Assembly: GCF_021213805.1 (NCBI RefSeq)
Contig: NZ_JAJQJI010000003.1
Coordinates: 372,001-436,000, forward strand
DNA length: 64,000 bases
Origin: Mycobacterium sp. MYCO198283
Lineage (GTDB): Bacteria > Actinomycetota > Actinomycetes > Mycobacteriales > Mycobacteriaceae
Reading direction: 5' to 3'
This document shows, piece by piece, positions 36,933 through 44,910 of the stretch (positions are counted from its first letter, which is position 1; every line of letters starts with the position of its first letter). The position numbers and the translations under genes were made by a program. The notes beneath the pieces are model-generated. The model ran no database searches and was not told the origin of the DNA. It saw nothing but the letters and a program-made list of their open reading frames with translations.

Positions 36933-38174
36933 ATGAGCGCCATGTCCGCAGAGTTCCTGATCCTCCTGCTGCTGGTCGTCACGGCGCTGGCGTTCGACTT
37001 CACGAACGGCTTCCACGACACCGGCAACGCGATGGCCACGTCCATCGCCACCGGCGCCCTCAAGCCGAAGACGGCCGTGACGCTCGCCGGTGTTCTCAAC
37101 CTGGTCGGGGCGTTCCTGTCGGTCGAGGTGGCCGCCACCATCACCACCAGCGTGCTGAAGATCCAGGACAGCAAGACGGGCCAACTGGCCGCGGGCATCG
37201 ACGCGAACACCGGGCTGACGATCATCTTCGCCGGGCTCGTCGGCGGCATCCTGTGGAATCTGATCACCTGGCTCTTCGGCCTGCCGTCGAGCTCGTCGCA
37301 CGCCCTGTTCGGCGGCCTGATCGGCGCCGGCCTGGCCGCCATCGGCACGTCCGGCGTGAACTGGGCGGGCATCACCAAGAGCGTGCTCATCCCGGCGGTC
37401 GCGGCGCCGGTGATCGCCGGCGTCGTCGCAGCGTGCGGCACCTGGCTGGTGTACCGGCTGACCCGGCACATCCTGGAGTCCCGCAAGCAGGAGGGGTTCC
37501 GCTGGGGCCAGATCGCGACGGCATCGCTGGTGGCGCTGTCGCACGGCACCAACGACGCGCAGAAGACCATGGGCGTCATCGCGCTCGCGCTGATCACCAC
37601 CGGACACCTGTCGGGCAACGTCAAGCAGGACGGGCTGCCGGTGTGGGTGATCGCCAGCTGCGCCATCGCCATCGCGCTCGGCACCTATATCGGCGGTTGG
37701 CGCATCATCCGCACGCTCGGCAAGGGGCTGGTGGAGATCGAGTCGCCGCAGGGCTTGGCCGCCGAGGCGAGCTCCGCCGCGATCATCCTCAGCTCCAGCG
37801 CCGCGGGCATGTCGCTGTCCACCACGCACGTGGCCACCGGCTCCATCCTGGGAAGCGGCGTCGGCAAGCCCGGCGCCCGCGTCCGCTGGAACGTGGCCGG
37901 CCGGATGGCGGTCGCCTGGTTGACGACGCTGCCCGCCGCCGGCCTCGTCGGCGCACTGTCCTACTGGGTCGCCAGCGGTGTCGCATCGGCGACCAGCGTG
38001 TTGGTGGGGGACGTCGTGATCTTCGGCATCCTCGTCGCAGCGGCGGGCTACCTGTGGTGGCGCGCCCAGCAGCAGAAGGTCGACCACCAGAACGTCAACG
38101 CCGAGTGGGACGAGCAGCACAACTCGGTCGTGCCGGCCGAGGTTCGCGTGGCCAAGCAGGCCGAGCCGGTCTGA
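36933..38174 (+). CDS. pitA: Low-affinity inorganic phosphate transporter (Pit family)
   Basis: The 413-residue transporter has the two inverted-repeat PiT signatures: FDFTNGFHDTGNAMATSIATGAL at the N-terminus and VALSHGTNDAQKTMGVIAL in the middle, plus GLPSSSSHALFGGLIGAGL and SLSTTHVATGSILGSG. About ten helices. It brings in metal-phosphate by proton symport. ATG 36933 is used; ATG 36942 is possible. It leads an operon with a small membrane protein and a DUF3349 protein. Confidence 0.95.
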   Translation: MSAMSAEFLILLLLVVTALAFDFTNGFHDTGNAMATSIATGALKPKTAVTLAGVLNLVGAFLSVEVAATITTSVLKIQDSKTGQLAAGIDANTGLTIIFAGLVGGILWNLITWLFGLPSSSSHALFGGLIGAGLAAIGTSGVNWAGITKSVLIPAVAAPVIAGVVAACGTWLVYRLTRHILESRKQEGFRWGQIATASLVALSHGTNDAQKTMGVIALALITTGHLSGNVKQDGLPVWVIASCAIAIALGTYIGGWRIIRTLGKGLVEIESPQGLAAEASSAAIILSSSAAGMSLSTTHVATGSILGSGVGKPGARVRWNVAGRMAVAWLTTLPAAGLVGALSYWVASGVASATSVLVGDVVIFGILVAAAGYLWWRAQQQKVDHQNVNAEWDEQHNSVVPAEVRVAKQAEPV

Positions 38175-38205
38175 ACGCTTAACCGATATCCGCGAAGGAG
38201 TTGTC

Positions 38206-38490
38206 ATGAGCGTGCTCGAGAACGTGTTGCGGGTGCTGGTGGTGGGGTTGGTGCTCGGTGCGGGGCTGCCGGCCGTCTTCGCTCTGGGCCTGCGCGCGTT
38301 CGCGCACGGGACGGGCGGTGCGACGGCCGACGGAACCACCGACGCCCCGAACCCGCTCCTCAAGGCGGTCGGTGTCGCGACGTTCGCGCTCGTCGGGATG
38401 GTCATCGTCGTCGCCATCCTGTGGATCACCCGGGCCACCATCGACCATCACTTCGGTATCGACCTGTTCCCGTTCCTGCCCAAGAAGTGA
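38206..38490 (+). CDS. Small two-helix membrane protein after pitA
   Basis: A 94-residue protein with helices at VLRVLVVGLVLGAGLPAVFALGLRAF and VGVATFALVGMVIVVAILWITRATI, ending in GIDLFPFLPKK. It has a clear GAAGGAG eight bases before ATG 38206. Corresponds to Rv0544c. Its constant pairing with pitA suggests a transporter accessory (inference). Confidence 0.8.
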   Translation: MSVLENVLRVLVVGLVLGAGLPAVFALGLRAFAHGTGGATADGTTDAPNPLLKAVGVATFALVGMVIVVAILWITRATIDHHFGIDLFPFLPKK

Positions 38491-38497
38491 GGACACG

Positions 38498-38815
38498 ATG
38501 ACTGAAGCGCAGCAATCCGAAGGCGTGCTGAACTCCGTGCTGGGCTGGCTGCACGCCGGGTATCCGCACGGTGTGCCGCCGAAGGACTACTTCCCGCTGC
38601 TGGCGCTGCTCAAGCGTTCGCTCACCGAGGAGCAGGTCGTCGAGGCCGCGCAGAGCATCCTCCGCAACAGCGCGGGCGAGGACACCGTCACCCGCGACCA
38701 GGTGCGCGACGCGATCCACCAGATCATCGAGAAGGAGCCGAACCCCGAGGAGATCGCGCAGGTCGCCTCGCGGCTCGCATCGGTGGGCTGGCCGCTGGCG
38801 ACGCCGACGGGCTGA
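38498..38815 (+). CDS. DUF3349 protein (copy 2)
   Basis: A 105-residue paralogue of the protein at 36450: SVLGWLHAGYPHGVPPKDYFPLLALLKRSLTEEQVVEAAQSIL, ending in VASRLASVGWPLATPTG. It starts 7 bases after the small membrane protein. The pair flank pitA in inverted orientation. Its stop abuts the convergent glyoxalase-like gene. Confidence 0.87.
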   Translation: MTEAQQSEGVLNSVLGWLHAGYPHGVPPKDYFPLLALLKRSLTEEQVVEAAQSILRNSAGEDTVTRDQVRDAIHQIIEKEPNPEEIAQVASRLASVGWPLATPTG

Positions 38816-39199
38816 CTACGGCTGCTGGCGCCGTCGGGTGTCGGTGCGCAGTGGGTGGTCCTCGGGCACCTGCACGAAGATCAGCCGCACGCCGTCGGGG
38901 TCGAGCACGTGCAGTTCGTGCAGACCCCACGGCTCCTGCTTCGCCTCGCGCGCGATGGCCACGCCGCGTTCCGACAGCTCACGTTCGGCGGCGTAGACGT
39001 CGCGAACCTGCAGCCACAGTGATCCGCCGGCGCTCGGTTCGCCGTGTGCCGCCAGCTCGATGAGCGATTGCCCGGCGTAGAACACGGTGCCTGCCCCGTA
39101 GTCGCGGGCGATCGCCAGGCCGAGCTCGTCGCGATAGAAGGCCATCGACCGGTCGTAATCGGCCGGTCGGATCAGCACCCGGCTGGCCAGGATCTCCAT
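38816..39199 (-). CDS. Glyoxalase/bleomycin-resistance-fold protein
   Basis: A 127-residue vicinal oxygen chelate protein. Typical features are the two beta-alpha-beta-beta-beta halves with RPADYDRSMAFYRDELGLAIARDYG, WLQVRDVYAAERELSERGVAI, and metal-side HELHVLDPDGVRLIFVQ. Corresponds to Rv0546c. Substrate unknown. The end abuts the DUF3349 gene with no gap. Confidence 0.86.
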   Translation of the reverse strand: MEILASRVLIRPADYDRSMAFYRDELGLAIARDYGAGTVFYAGQSLIELAAHGEPSAGGSLWLQVRDVYAAERELSERGVAIAREAKQEPWGLHELHVLDPDGVRLIFVQVPEDHPLRTDTRRRQQP

Positions 39200-39224
39200 G
39201 GGTCCGTGTCTATCACGGCGCGCG

Positions 39225-39992
39225 TCATGCACCGGCTTCGGCGGCGCGGCGATAGCCGCGCACCGCGAGCGGGCCGAACACCACCAGCAGGCCCGCGGTC
39301 CAGCTCAGCGTCTGCAGCACGGGCACCAGCGTCGGCCCGCCGTCGGCCAGCGCGCGCATGGCCTCGATGGCCGGCGACATCGGCTGCGCCCGCACCACCG
39401 GCCGCAGCCAGCCGGGGAACACGTCGATGGGCACCATGCCGGAGTTGAAGAACAGCAGCAGGAAGCTCACCGCCGAGAGCCCGACGATGATGTTCCGCCC
39501 GCCGGCCCGCACGCCCATCGCGACGACGACGGCGGCGAAGCCGATCACCGACAGCACCGGGATGAGCATAAAGGCGAGCGCCGCGGCGGGTCCCTGACTG
39601 AACCGCAGACCCAGCGCGACGGCCACCGCGGTGATGAGCACCGCGCCGACCAGCGCCCGCACCGCCTCGGCGACCAGCCGGCCCAGGAGCGCGCTCGAGC
39701 GGCGCACCGGCAGCACCCACAGCCGGCTCAGCAGCCCCGACTCGCGTTCGACGGGCAGCGCGGCGCCGGTGCCGATCGCCCCGAACAGCGCGCCCGCCAC
39801 CGCGCACATCGGCGCCAGCCCGTAGCTGCTGCTGTCGCCGGTCAGGTTCTGCAGCGACTTGCCGATCACCAGGGTGTAGACGATCAACAGGAACGTCGGG
39901 AACAGCAGCGACTGCACCAGCACGACGGGCTCGCGGCGCCAGCCGGTCAGCAACCGGTGAGCATGCAGCCAGGACTGCGTCAGCAGGATCAT
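39225..39992 (-). CDS. ABC-2 type permease (DrrB/DrrC-like), second
   Basis: A 255-residue membrane protein with six helices, starting with the cytoplasmic LTQSWLHAHRLLTGWRREPVVLVQSLLFPTFLLIVYTLV. FNSGMVPIDVFPGWLRPVVRAQPMSPAIEAMRAL is the re-entrant ABC-2 signature. With the neighbouring permease and ATPase it forms an exporter. It overlaps the first permease by 4 bases. Cargo unknown. Confidence 0.88.
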   Translation of the reverse strand: MILLTQSWLHAHRLLTGWRREPVVLVQSLLFPTFLLIVYTLVIGKSLQNLTGDSSSYGLAPMCAVAGALFGAIGTGAALPVERESGLLSRLWVLPVRRSSALLGRLVAEAVRALVGAVLITAVAVALGLRFSQGPAAALAFMLIPVLSVIGFAAVVVAMGVRAGGRNIIVGLSAVSFLLLFFNSGMVPIDVFPGWLRPVVRAQPMSPAIEAMRALADGGPTLVPVLQTLSWTAGLLVVFGPLAVRGYRRAAEAGA

Positions 39993-40732
39993 GCGGGCCG
40001 CCGCTGCACCCGCACCGCGATCGCGCCGAACACCGCGAGCATGCCGACGCACCACGCCAGGCTGATCAGCAGCGTGTCGGTCGCGACGGTGCCGCCGGCC
40101 AGGTCGCGCAGCGCCTGGGCGATCTGCGACACCGGCTGATTGCGGACGAACGGCCCGAGCCAGCTTGGGAAGGCTTCGGCGGGCGCGATACCCGTCGACA
40201 GCATCACGAGCAGCAGCTGCGGCACCAGCAGGGCCTGGCTCGCGGCCTCGGCGCTGGTCGCCAGCGACCCCAGCGCGTCGGCGCCCAGCGACAGTGCCAG
40301 CGACAGCAGCAGCGCGATCCCGACGAAGGCGAGCGCGTCGCCGGGTGCGCCGGCGAACCGGAACCCGAACGCGTGTCCGACGGCCAGCGCCGCGAGCAGC
40401 CCGATTACGGCCCGGCACAGCGCCGAGAGCATCCGCGCGGCCACCGGTGCCAGCGGCGAGACGGGCAGGGCGCGCAGCCGCGTGCCCATGCCGCTGAGGT
40501 GATCGCGGGCCGCGCGGTCGGCGGTCGTCATCGCGCAGAAGATCATGGCCTGCACGACGATGACCGGCAGGATGTACTGCGGGTAGCTCATGGCGCCGGT
40601 ACTGATGACGTTGCGCAGCGTGATGGTGAAGCACAGGAAGAACGCGACGGGGCCGACGAGCGCGAACAGCAGATCGCCGTCGCGCAGCGTGCCGGTCAGC
40701 GACCGCCCGGTCAGCGCGGCCAGGGCCGTCAC
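39989..40732 (-). CDS. ABC-2 type permease (DrrB-like), first
   Basis: A 247-residue permease with six helices. The start ALAALTGRSLTGTLRDGDLLFALVGPVAFFL and the segment LLVMLSTGIAPAEAFPSWLGPFVRNQPVSQIAQALRDL are typical of daunorubicin-resistance-type exporters. GTG 40732 overlaps the ATPase stop. It is a diverged paralogue of the second permease; a heterodimer is likely. Confidence 0.88.
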   Translation of the reverse strand: MTALAALTGRSLTGTLRDGDLLFALVGPVAFFLCFTITLRNVISTGAMSYPQYILPVIVVQAMIFCAMTTADRAARDHLSGMGTRLRALPVSPLAPVAARMLSALCRAVIGLLAALAVGHAFGFRFAGAPGDALAFVGIALLLSLALSLGADALGSLATSAEAASQALLVPQLLLVMLSTGIAPAEAFPSWLGPFVRNQPVSQIAQALRDLAGGTVATDTLLISLAWCVGMLAVFGAIAVRVQRRPA

Positions 40733-41658
40733 GTGCGCACGCGGTCGGTGAGCGCGAAGAACACCTCGTCGAGCGACGGCTTACGCAGGCTGATGTCGGC
40801 GATCTCGACGCCGAGCGACTCGACGCGCCGGAACACCTCGCCGAGCGTCGCGACGCCGCCAGGCGCCGGCACCGACACACTGTCCGATCGCACTGCGGCC
40901 CCCAGGCTCTCGAGTGCCGACGTGATCTGCGGCAGCTCCTCGGCACGCGCCGGGGTCACCTCGCAGAAGCTGGCGCCCACGCGCTGCTTCAGCTCGTCGG
41001 CGGTGCCATCGGCGATCACGGTGCCGTCGTCGATCACCACGATGCGATCGGCGAGCGCGTCGGCCTCCTCCAGGTACTGCGTGGTCAGCAGCACGGTGAT
41101 GCCCTGCTCCCGCAGCGACGCGACGAGCGACCACACGTCGCGACGGCTGCGCGGATCCAGCCCGGTGGTCGGCTCGTCGAGGAACAGCACCTGCGGCGGC
41201 ACGACGAGCCCGCACGCGATGTCGACGCGTCGCCGCATGCCGCCGGAGAACGTCGAGACGCGGCGGTCGGCGGCGTCGACCAGATCGAACCGGGTCAGGA
41301 GTTCGTCGGCGCGCTCGCGGGCTGGTGCCCGTTTCAGCCCGCGCAGCCGGCCGAACAGCACCAGATTCTCGCGCGCGGTCAGCACCTCGTCGACGGCGGC
41401 GTACTGGCCGGTCAGTCCGATCGCGCGCCGCACGTCATCGGCGCGCTCGACGACGTCGAAGCCCGCCACGGTGGCGCGGCCGGACGACGGGCGGATCAGC
41501 GTGGAGAGGATGTTGACGGTGGTCGTCTTTCCCGCGCCGTTGGGTCCGAGCACCCCGAGCACCGACCCCGCCGGCGCCGAGAACGTCACACCGCGCAGCG
41601 CCTGCTTGTCACCGAACGCCTTGGTGACCGCGTCGACGTCGATCGCCAGCTCTGCCAT
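40729..41658 (-). CDS. ABC exporter ATPase (DrrA-like)
   Basis: A 309-residue ATPase. Walker A is GPNGAGKTT (38-46), the signature is STFSGGMRRRVDIA, Walker B is VLFLDEPTTGLDPRSR, and the H-loop follows in LLTTQYLEEADAL. The C-terminal 80 residues are the DrrA-type regulatory tail ending in LDEVFFALTDR. It leads the three-gene exporter operon, with an IdeR-like box directly before its ATG, which suggests iron-repressed export, for example of a siderophore or lipid (inference). Confidence 0.93.
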   Translation of the reverse strand: MAELAIDVDAVTKAFGDKQALRGVTFSAPAGSVLGVLGPNGAGKTTTVNILSTLIRPSSGRATVAGFDVVERADDVRRAIGLTGQYAAVDEVLTARENLVLFGRLRGLKRAPARERADELLTRFDLVDAADRRVSTFSGGMRRRVDIACGLVVPPQVLFLDEPTTGLDPRSRRDVWSLVASLREQGITVLLTTQYLEEADALADRIVVIDDGTVIADGTADELKQRVGASFCEVTPARAEELPQITSALESLGAAVRSDSVSVPAPGGVATLGEVFRRVESLGVEIADISLRKPSLDEVFFALTDRVRT

Positions 41659-41667
41659 GGTCCTGAG

Positions 41668-41686
41668 TATGGCATGGCTAACCTAA
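41668..41686 (-). promoter_or_regulatory. IdeR/DtxR-like iron box before the ABC exporter
   Basis: On the minus strand the 19 bases read TTAGGTTAGCCATGCCATA. The first nine bases equal the left half of the mycobacterial IdeR consensus TTAGGTTAGGCTAACCTAA, and 13 of 19 positions match in total. It ends 9 bases before the ATPase start codon, so binding would cover the promoter. Right half-site is weak. Confidence 0.45.
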
Positions 41687-41695
41687 CCGGCCCGA

Positions 41696-42661
41696 TCACG
41701 GGACGACGGCGCGATAGCCCTGGGAGAACGCCCCGGTGTCGATGTCCCGGTCTACCGCATAGCCCTTGAGCCAGGTGTAGTACTCGGCCTGTTTGCTCGG
41801 CTCGATCTGGTCCGGCGGCAGCAGCTGACCGTCGGTGATGTAGCGGCGGACTTCGGGTCGCGGGTTCGGGTCGAGCGGTACACACGCCGTCGCGATGGTG
41901 AACACCAGCCGGTTGTCGGCTTGCGCGAAGTTCAGCCGCTCGACGTCGGCGACGTCGGGCTGGCCGGCGCCGCCTTCGACCGCTCCGGCCAGCGCACCCG
42001 CCTGCCACAGCCGCGGCCGCTGCGCCTGCGCTGTCGCCGGGTTCGCGCAGCCCTCGCGCGCGGCGACCTCGACCAGCGCCATCGCCTGGTCGTAGGCGCT
42101 GCGGGCGAAGTCGTCGCCCGCTTGCTTGTCGGTGAAGACGATGCCGAACACCCGTCGCAGCGCGGCATAGGAATCCGACGGATCGAGCGCGGTGAAGCCG
42201 GGCGCCGGTTGGGTGTCGCCCACCATCGCGAGCTGATAGGGCGTCAGCGCCGCGGCCCACGCCTGAACCAGCGCGGGGTTGACGGCGCCGACGGAGCTGC
42301 GGAGAAGCCCGAGGAAGCCGTAGCGCACCGACGTCAGCTCGTCGGTGTGCTCGGCGGCATAAGTGGCCAGCGCGTGCGCGGATTCTCCAGCCCGCGTGGC
42401 GGTTTCGTCGTCCCCCGAGGCCGCGTCGCGGGTAATCCACGTGAAGCTCTCGCCGGCGCGGGCACCGTCGTCCGGCCAGGCGTAGGTGCTGATGCCGGAC
42501 AGGAACGACGCGCTGTCGGGGCTGGTGAGCAGCCGTTGCACGGCAGTCGGGTCGGTGGCGCCCGGTAGGTCGGGCGGCGTCGATGCGGCGCAGGCCGCCA
42601 GCACCGGTGCGATCAGCATCGTCGCCAGCAGGCGTCGGGGCAGGACGCGCATCGGGCTCAT
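41696..42661 (-). CDS. Predicted lipoprotein, tandem copy A
   Basis: The 321-residue protein begins with a basic signal peptide and lipobox PVLAAC (Cys24). The mature part has DDETATRAGESAHALATYAAEH, FLGLLRSSVGAVNPALVQAWAAALTPYQLAMVGD, FGIVFTDKQAGDDFARSAYDQAMALVEVAAREG and ends in a LKGYAVDRDIDTGAFSQGYRAVVP tail. No family name is recalled with certainty. These runs resemble, from memory, central regions of large mycobacterial WXG-type predicted toxins. ATG 42661 places the signal peptide at the N-terminus; longer readings would bury it. It is a very close duplicate of the gene at 42978. Confidence 0.75.
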   Translation of the reverse strand: MSPMRVLPRRLLATMLIAPVLAACAASTPPDLPGATDPTAVQRLLTSPDSASFLSGISTYAWPDDGARAGESFTWITRDAASGDDETATRAGESAHALATYAAEHTDELTSVRYGFLGLLRSSVGAVNPALVQAWAAALTPYQLAMVGDTQPAPGFTALDPSDSYAALRRVFGIVFTDKQAGDDFARSAYDQAMALVEVAAREGCANPATAQAQRPRLWQAGALAGAVEGGAGQPDVADVERLNFAQADNRLVFTIATACVPLDPNPRPEVRRYITDGQLLPPDQIEPSKQAEYYTWLKGYAVDRDIDTGAFSQGYRAVVP

Positions 42662-42783
42662 GTGCCGGCACCGATGTCGAAATGCGTCTGAAAGGTTCCG
42701 AGGAAACTGTGCCATTCCGGAGAGTAACGCCTCGAGGAGTGTGTAGTTCTGAAGCTGGTGAAGGCGTTTCACGGACACCTTCG

Positions 42784-42981
42784 TCACGACGGTCGCCGAC
42801 GATCGGCAACTTCACGGCGGCTCCTGCGAGCGCGAGCGAGGGTTCGGGCAACCAGCGCACCGGGGGACCCGGGTGAGGCTGGCGTCCGAAGCTGTGGCTG
42901 CTGCGGCTGGCCGCTCGTGTCGTTTCGGTAATCACGATAGTGATCGAGGAAATTCGTGGACGGTGCCGGTGGGGTCGTCAC
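42784..42981 (-). CDS. Short ORF coupled to lipoprotein copy B (possible gene remnant)
   Basis: A 65-residue reading frame whose GTG overlaps the stop of copy B by 4 bases (GTGA), the spacing seen for coupled genes here. It starts MTTPPAPSTNFLDHYRDYR and ends in a basic stretch ARTLARARRSRREVADRRRPS. No family recognised. No equivalent follows copy A. It may be the truncated start of a gene cut when copy A was inserted. The rest of the 316-base gap (42706-42783) shows nothing else. Confidence 0.35.
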   Translation of the reverse strand: MTTPPAPSTNFLDHYRDYRNDTSGQPQQPQLRTPASPGSPGALVARTLARARRSRREVADRRRPS

Positions 42982-43943
42982 GGCACGACGGCCTGATAGC
43001 CCTGCATAAATTCTCCGGTGTTGATGTTCCGGTCAGCCGCATAGCCCTTGAGCCAGGTGAAGTACTCCACCCGCTTGTTCGGGTCGATCTGGTCGGGAAG
43101 CAGCAGCCGACTGCCGACGACGTAGCGACGGACTTCCGGTATCGGGTCCGGGTCGGAGGGCAGACACGCCGTCGCGATCGTGAGCACCAGCCGGTTGTCG
43201 GCTTGCGTGAAGTTCAGCCGCTCGACGTCCGCGGCGTCGGGCTCGGTGGCGCCGCCTTCGACCGCTCCGACCAGCGCGCCGGCCTGCCACAGCCGCGGCC
43301 GCTGCGCCTGCGCTGTCGCCGGGTTCGCGCAGCCCTCGCGCGCGGCGACCTCGACCAGCGCCATCGCCTGGTCGTAGGCGCTGCGGGCGAAGTCGTCGCC
43401 CGCTTGCTTGTCGGTGAAGACGATGCCGAACACCTGCCGGAGCGCGGCATAGGAATCCGACGGATCGAGCGCGGTGAAGCCGGGTGCCGGTGAGGCGTCG
43501 CCCACCATCGCGAGCTGAAAGGGCGTCAGCGCCGTGGCCCACGCTCGCACCAACGCCGGGTTGACGGCGCCGACGGAGCTTCGGAGAAGCCCGAGGAAGC
43601 CGTAGCGCACTGATGTCAGCTCGTCGACGTGCCCGGCGACATAGGTGGCCAGCGCGTGCGCGGATTCTCCAGCTCGCGTGGCGGTTTCGTCGTCCCCCGA
43701 GGCCGCGTCGCGGGCGATCCACGCGAACGCTTGGCCCGCCCGGGCACCGTCGTCCGGCCAGGCGTAGGTGCTGATGCCGGTCAGGAACGACGCGCTGTCG
43801 GGGCTGGTGAGCAGCTGTTGCACGGCAGTCGGGTCGGTGGCGCCCGGTAGGTCGGGCGGCGTCGATGCGGCGCAGGCCGCCAGCACCGGTGCGATCAGCA
43901 TCGTCGCCAGCAGGCGTCGGGGCAGGACGCGCGTCGGGCTCAT
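42978..43943 (-). CDS. Predicted lipoprotein, tandem copy B
   Basis: The 321-residue duplicate of copy A has the same lipobox PVLAAC (Cys24) and the same motifs (ATRAGESAHALATYVAGHVDEL, NPALVRAWATALTPFQLAMVGD, FTDKQAGDDFARSAYDQAMAL). Differences cluster in the middle (TQPAPG versus ASPAPG) and in the C-terminal 60 residues, suggesting diversifying function. It lies 88 bases after the membrane protein at 44032 on the same strand, so the module is probably one operon. Confidence 0.75.
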   Translation of the reverse strand: MSPTRVLPRRLLATMLIAPVLAACAASTPPDLPGATDPTAVQQLLTSPDSASFLTGISTYAWPDDGARAGQAFAWIARDAASGDDETATRAGESAHALATYVAGHVDELTSVRYGFLGLLRSSVGAVNPALVRAWATALTPFQLAMVGDASPAPGFTALDPSDSYAALRQVFGIVFTDKQAGDDFARSAYDQAMALVEVAAREGCANPATAQAQRPRLWQAGALVGAVEGGATEPDAADVERLNFTQADNRLVLTIATACLPSDPDPIPEVRRYVVGSRLLLPDQIDPNKRVEYFTWLKGYAADRNINTGEFMQGYQAVVP

Positions 43944-44031
43944 GTGCCGGCACCGATGTCGAAATGCGTCTGAAAGGTTCCGAGGCACGACCTGCACCTG
44001 CGTGCTTCGCAAATCCGGGCAGTTGCTGCGG

Positions 44032-44439
44032 TCATGTCTCCACCGGTGAATGCCGCCTAAGGGTCAGTGCCACGACGGCGCAGCAGATCGCATAACCGAC
44101 GGTGTAGATCGCTGCAAGCAGCCACCAGGGGTGCCCACCCAGTGCGACCGAGGCGAGTCCTTCAAGCGCGTCAGTGACGAATCCCGAGACAACGACTCCG
44201 GCCAGCAATGCGACGTACGTGTATTGCCGGTTCTCGGGCATCGTGCCGCTGCTGCGCCGGATCAGGAACCACAGCACGGCGGCAGCCACACCGACTGCCG
44301 ATACCGCGACGCCGATCACCATCCACAGGGGCACGGTGGTGGCGTTCGATCGGTCGGCGGAGTGAAACAGCAGATCGATAGCGACCGCCCACACGAGATA
44401 GGGAGGCAGGAACAGCAAGACTCGCGTGGTGCTGATCAT
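44032..44439 (-). CDS. Four-helix membrane protein of the WXG module
   Basis: A 135-residue protein with helices at VLLFLPPYLVWAVAIDLLF, PLWMVIGVAVSAVGVAAAVLWFLI, YVALLAGVVVSGFVTDAL and WWLLAAIYTVGYAICCAVVALTL. ATG 44439 overlaps the WXG-like gene stop (ATGA). Codon use is less GC-biased than in neighbours. No family recognised. Position right after a WXG-motif protein makes an immunity or anchoring role possible (inference). Confidence 0.7.
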   Translation of the reverse strand: MISTTRVLLFLPPYLVWAVAIDLLFHSADRSNATTVPLWMVIGVAVSAVGVAAAVLWFLIRRSSGTMPENRQYTYVALLAGVVVSGFVTDALEGLASVALGGHPWWLLAAIYTVGYAICCAVVALTLRRHSPVET

Positions 44440-44840
44440 GGTGCGGGTGCTCCTGGGATCGGGTCGGTCAACCACCCCCACGCGCCTTTGGCTGCGGCCT
44501 TGAGCGGAGCTTCGATCACCCCTTGGGCGAAGCCGCCGACGAACCCAAGGACAGCTCCGGGGAGTGCTCCGGCACCGGCGAGTTCAGGGCTGAGCCCGGC
44601 ACCGAATGCGGCGTTGATCCCGTTGTCGGCGGCGTATCGACAGACGGTGGTCAGGTAGTCCTTAAGGTCCTGCACCGGCCTGTGTGCGTCGGCGTCGCCG
44701 TCCCACTCCACCCAAGCCATCGTCGCGCGTCTCCGTCGCGAGGTGTCGCGGAAGCCCGCGGCCCGTTCGGTCACGGCTGACGAGACCGTCGCCAGCGAGT
44801 CGGGATCCCAGCGCTGGATGTCGTGCAAGGACAAAGCCAC
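44436..44840 (-). CDS. Short WXG-motif protein
   Basis: The 134-residue protein starts ALSLHDIQRWDPDSLATVSSAVTERAAGF, which matches the N-terminus of mycobacterial WXG100-like domains (L-x-DI-x-RWDP). Trp46-Asp-Gly48 in AWVEWDGDAD supplies the WXG. After only about 75 residues the helical domain gives way to a glycine/alanine-rich hydrophobic stretch GAGALPGAVLGFVGGFAQGVIEAPLKAAAKGAWGW. No toxin domain is present, so it may be a truncated effector or a stand-alone secreted partner. GTG 44840 has GAGGTG upstream. Confidence 0.68.
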   Translation of the reverse strand: MALSLHDIQRWDPDSLATVSSAVTERAAGFRDTSRRRRATMAWVEWDGDADAHRPVQDLKDYLTTVCRYAADNGINAAFGAGLSPELAGAGALPGAVLGFVGGFAQGVIEAPLKAAAKGAWGWLTDPIPGAPAP

Positions 44841-44910
44841 AGCGTCACCTCACGGGGAGTAGGAGCCCGTCCAATCTAAGCCCGCCCAACACCCCCACTG
44901 TGCACCGATT

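Larger units (their letters stand above)
41696..43985 (-). repeat. Tandem duplication of a lipoprotein gene with its leader
   Basis: Copy A (41696-42661) and copy B (42978-43943) are both exactly 966 bases and highly similar along their whole length. The identity continues through 42 bases upstream of each start (42662-42703 and 43944-43985) and then ends sharply. The unit repeats at an offset of 1282 bases. Confidence 0.9.

Noticed and set aside
42662..42787. Longer N-terminus for lipoprotein copy A (ATG far upstream)
   Set aside because: It would bury the lipoprotein signal peptide, and the upstream part is not shared with copy B beyond 42 bases.
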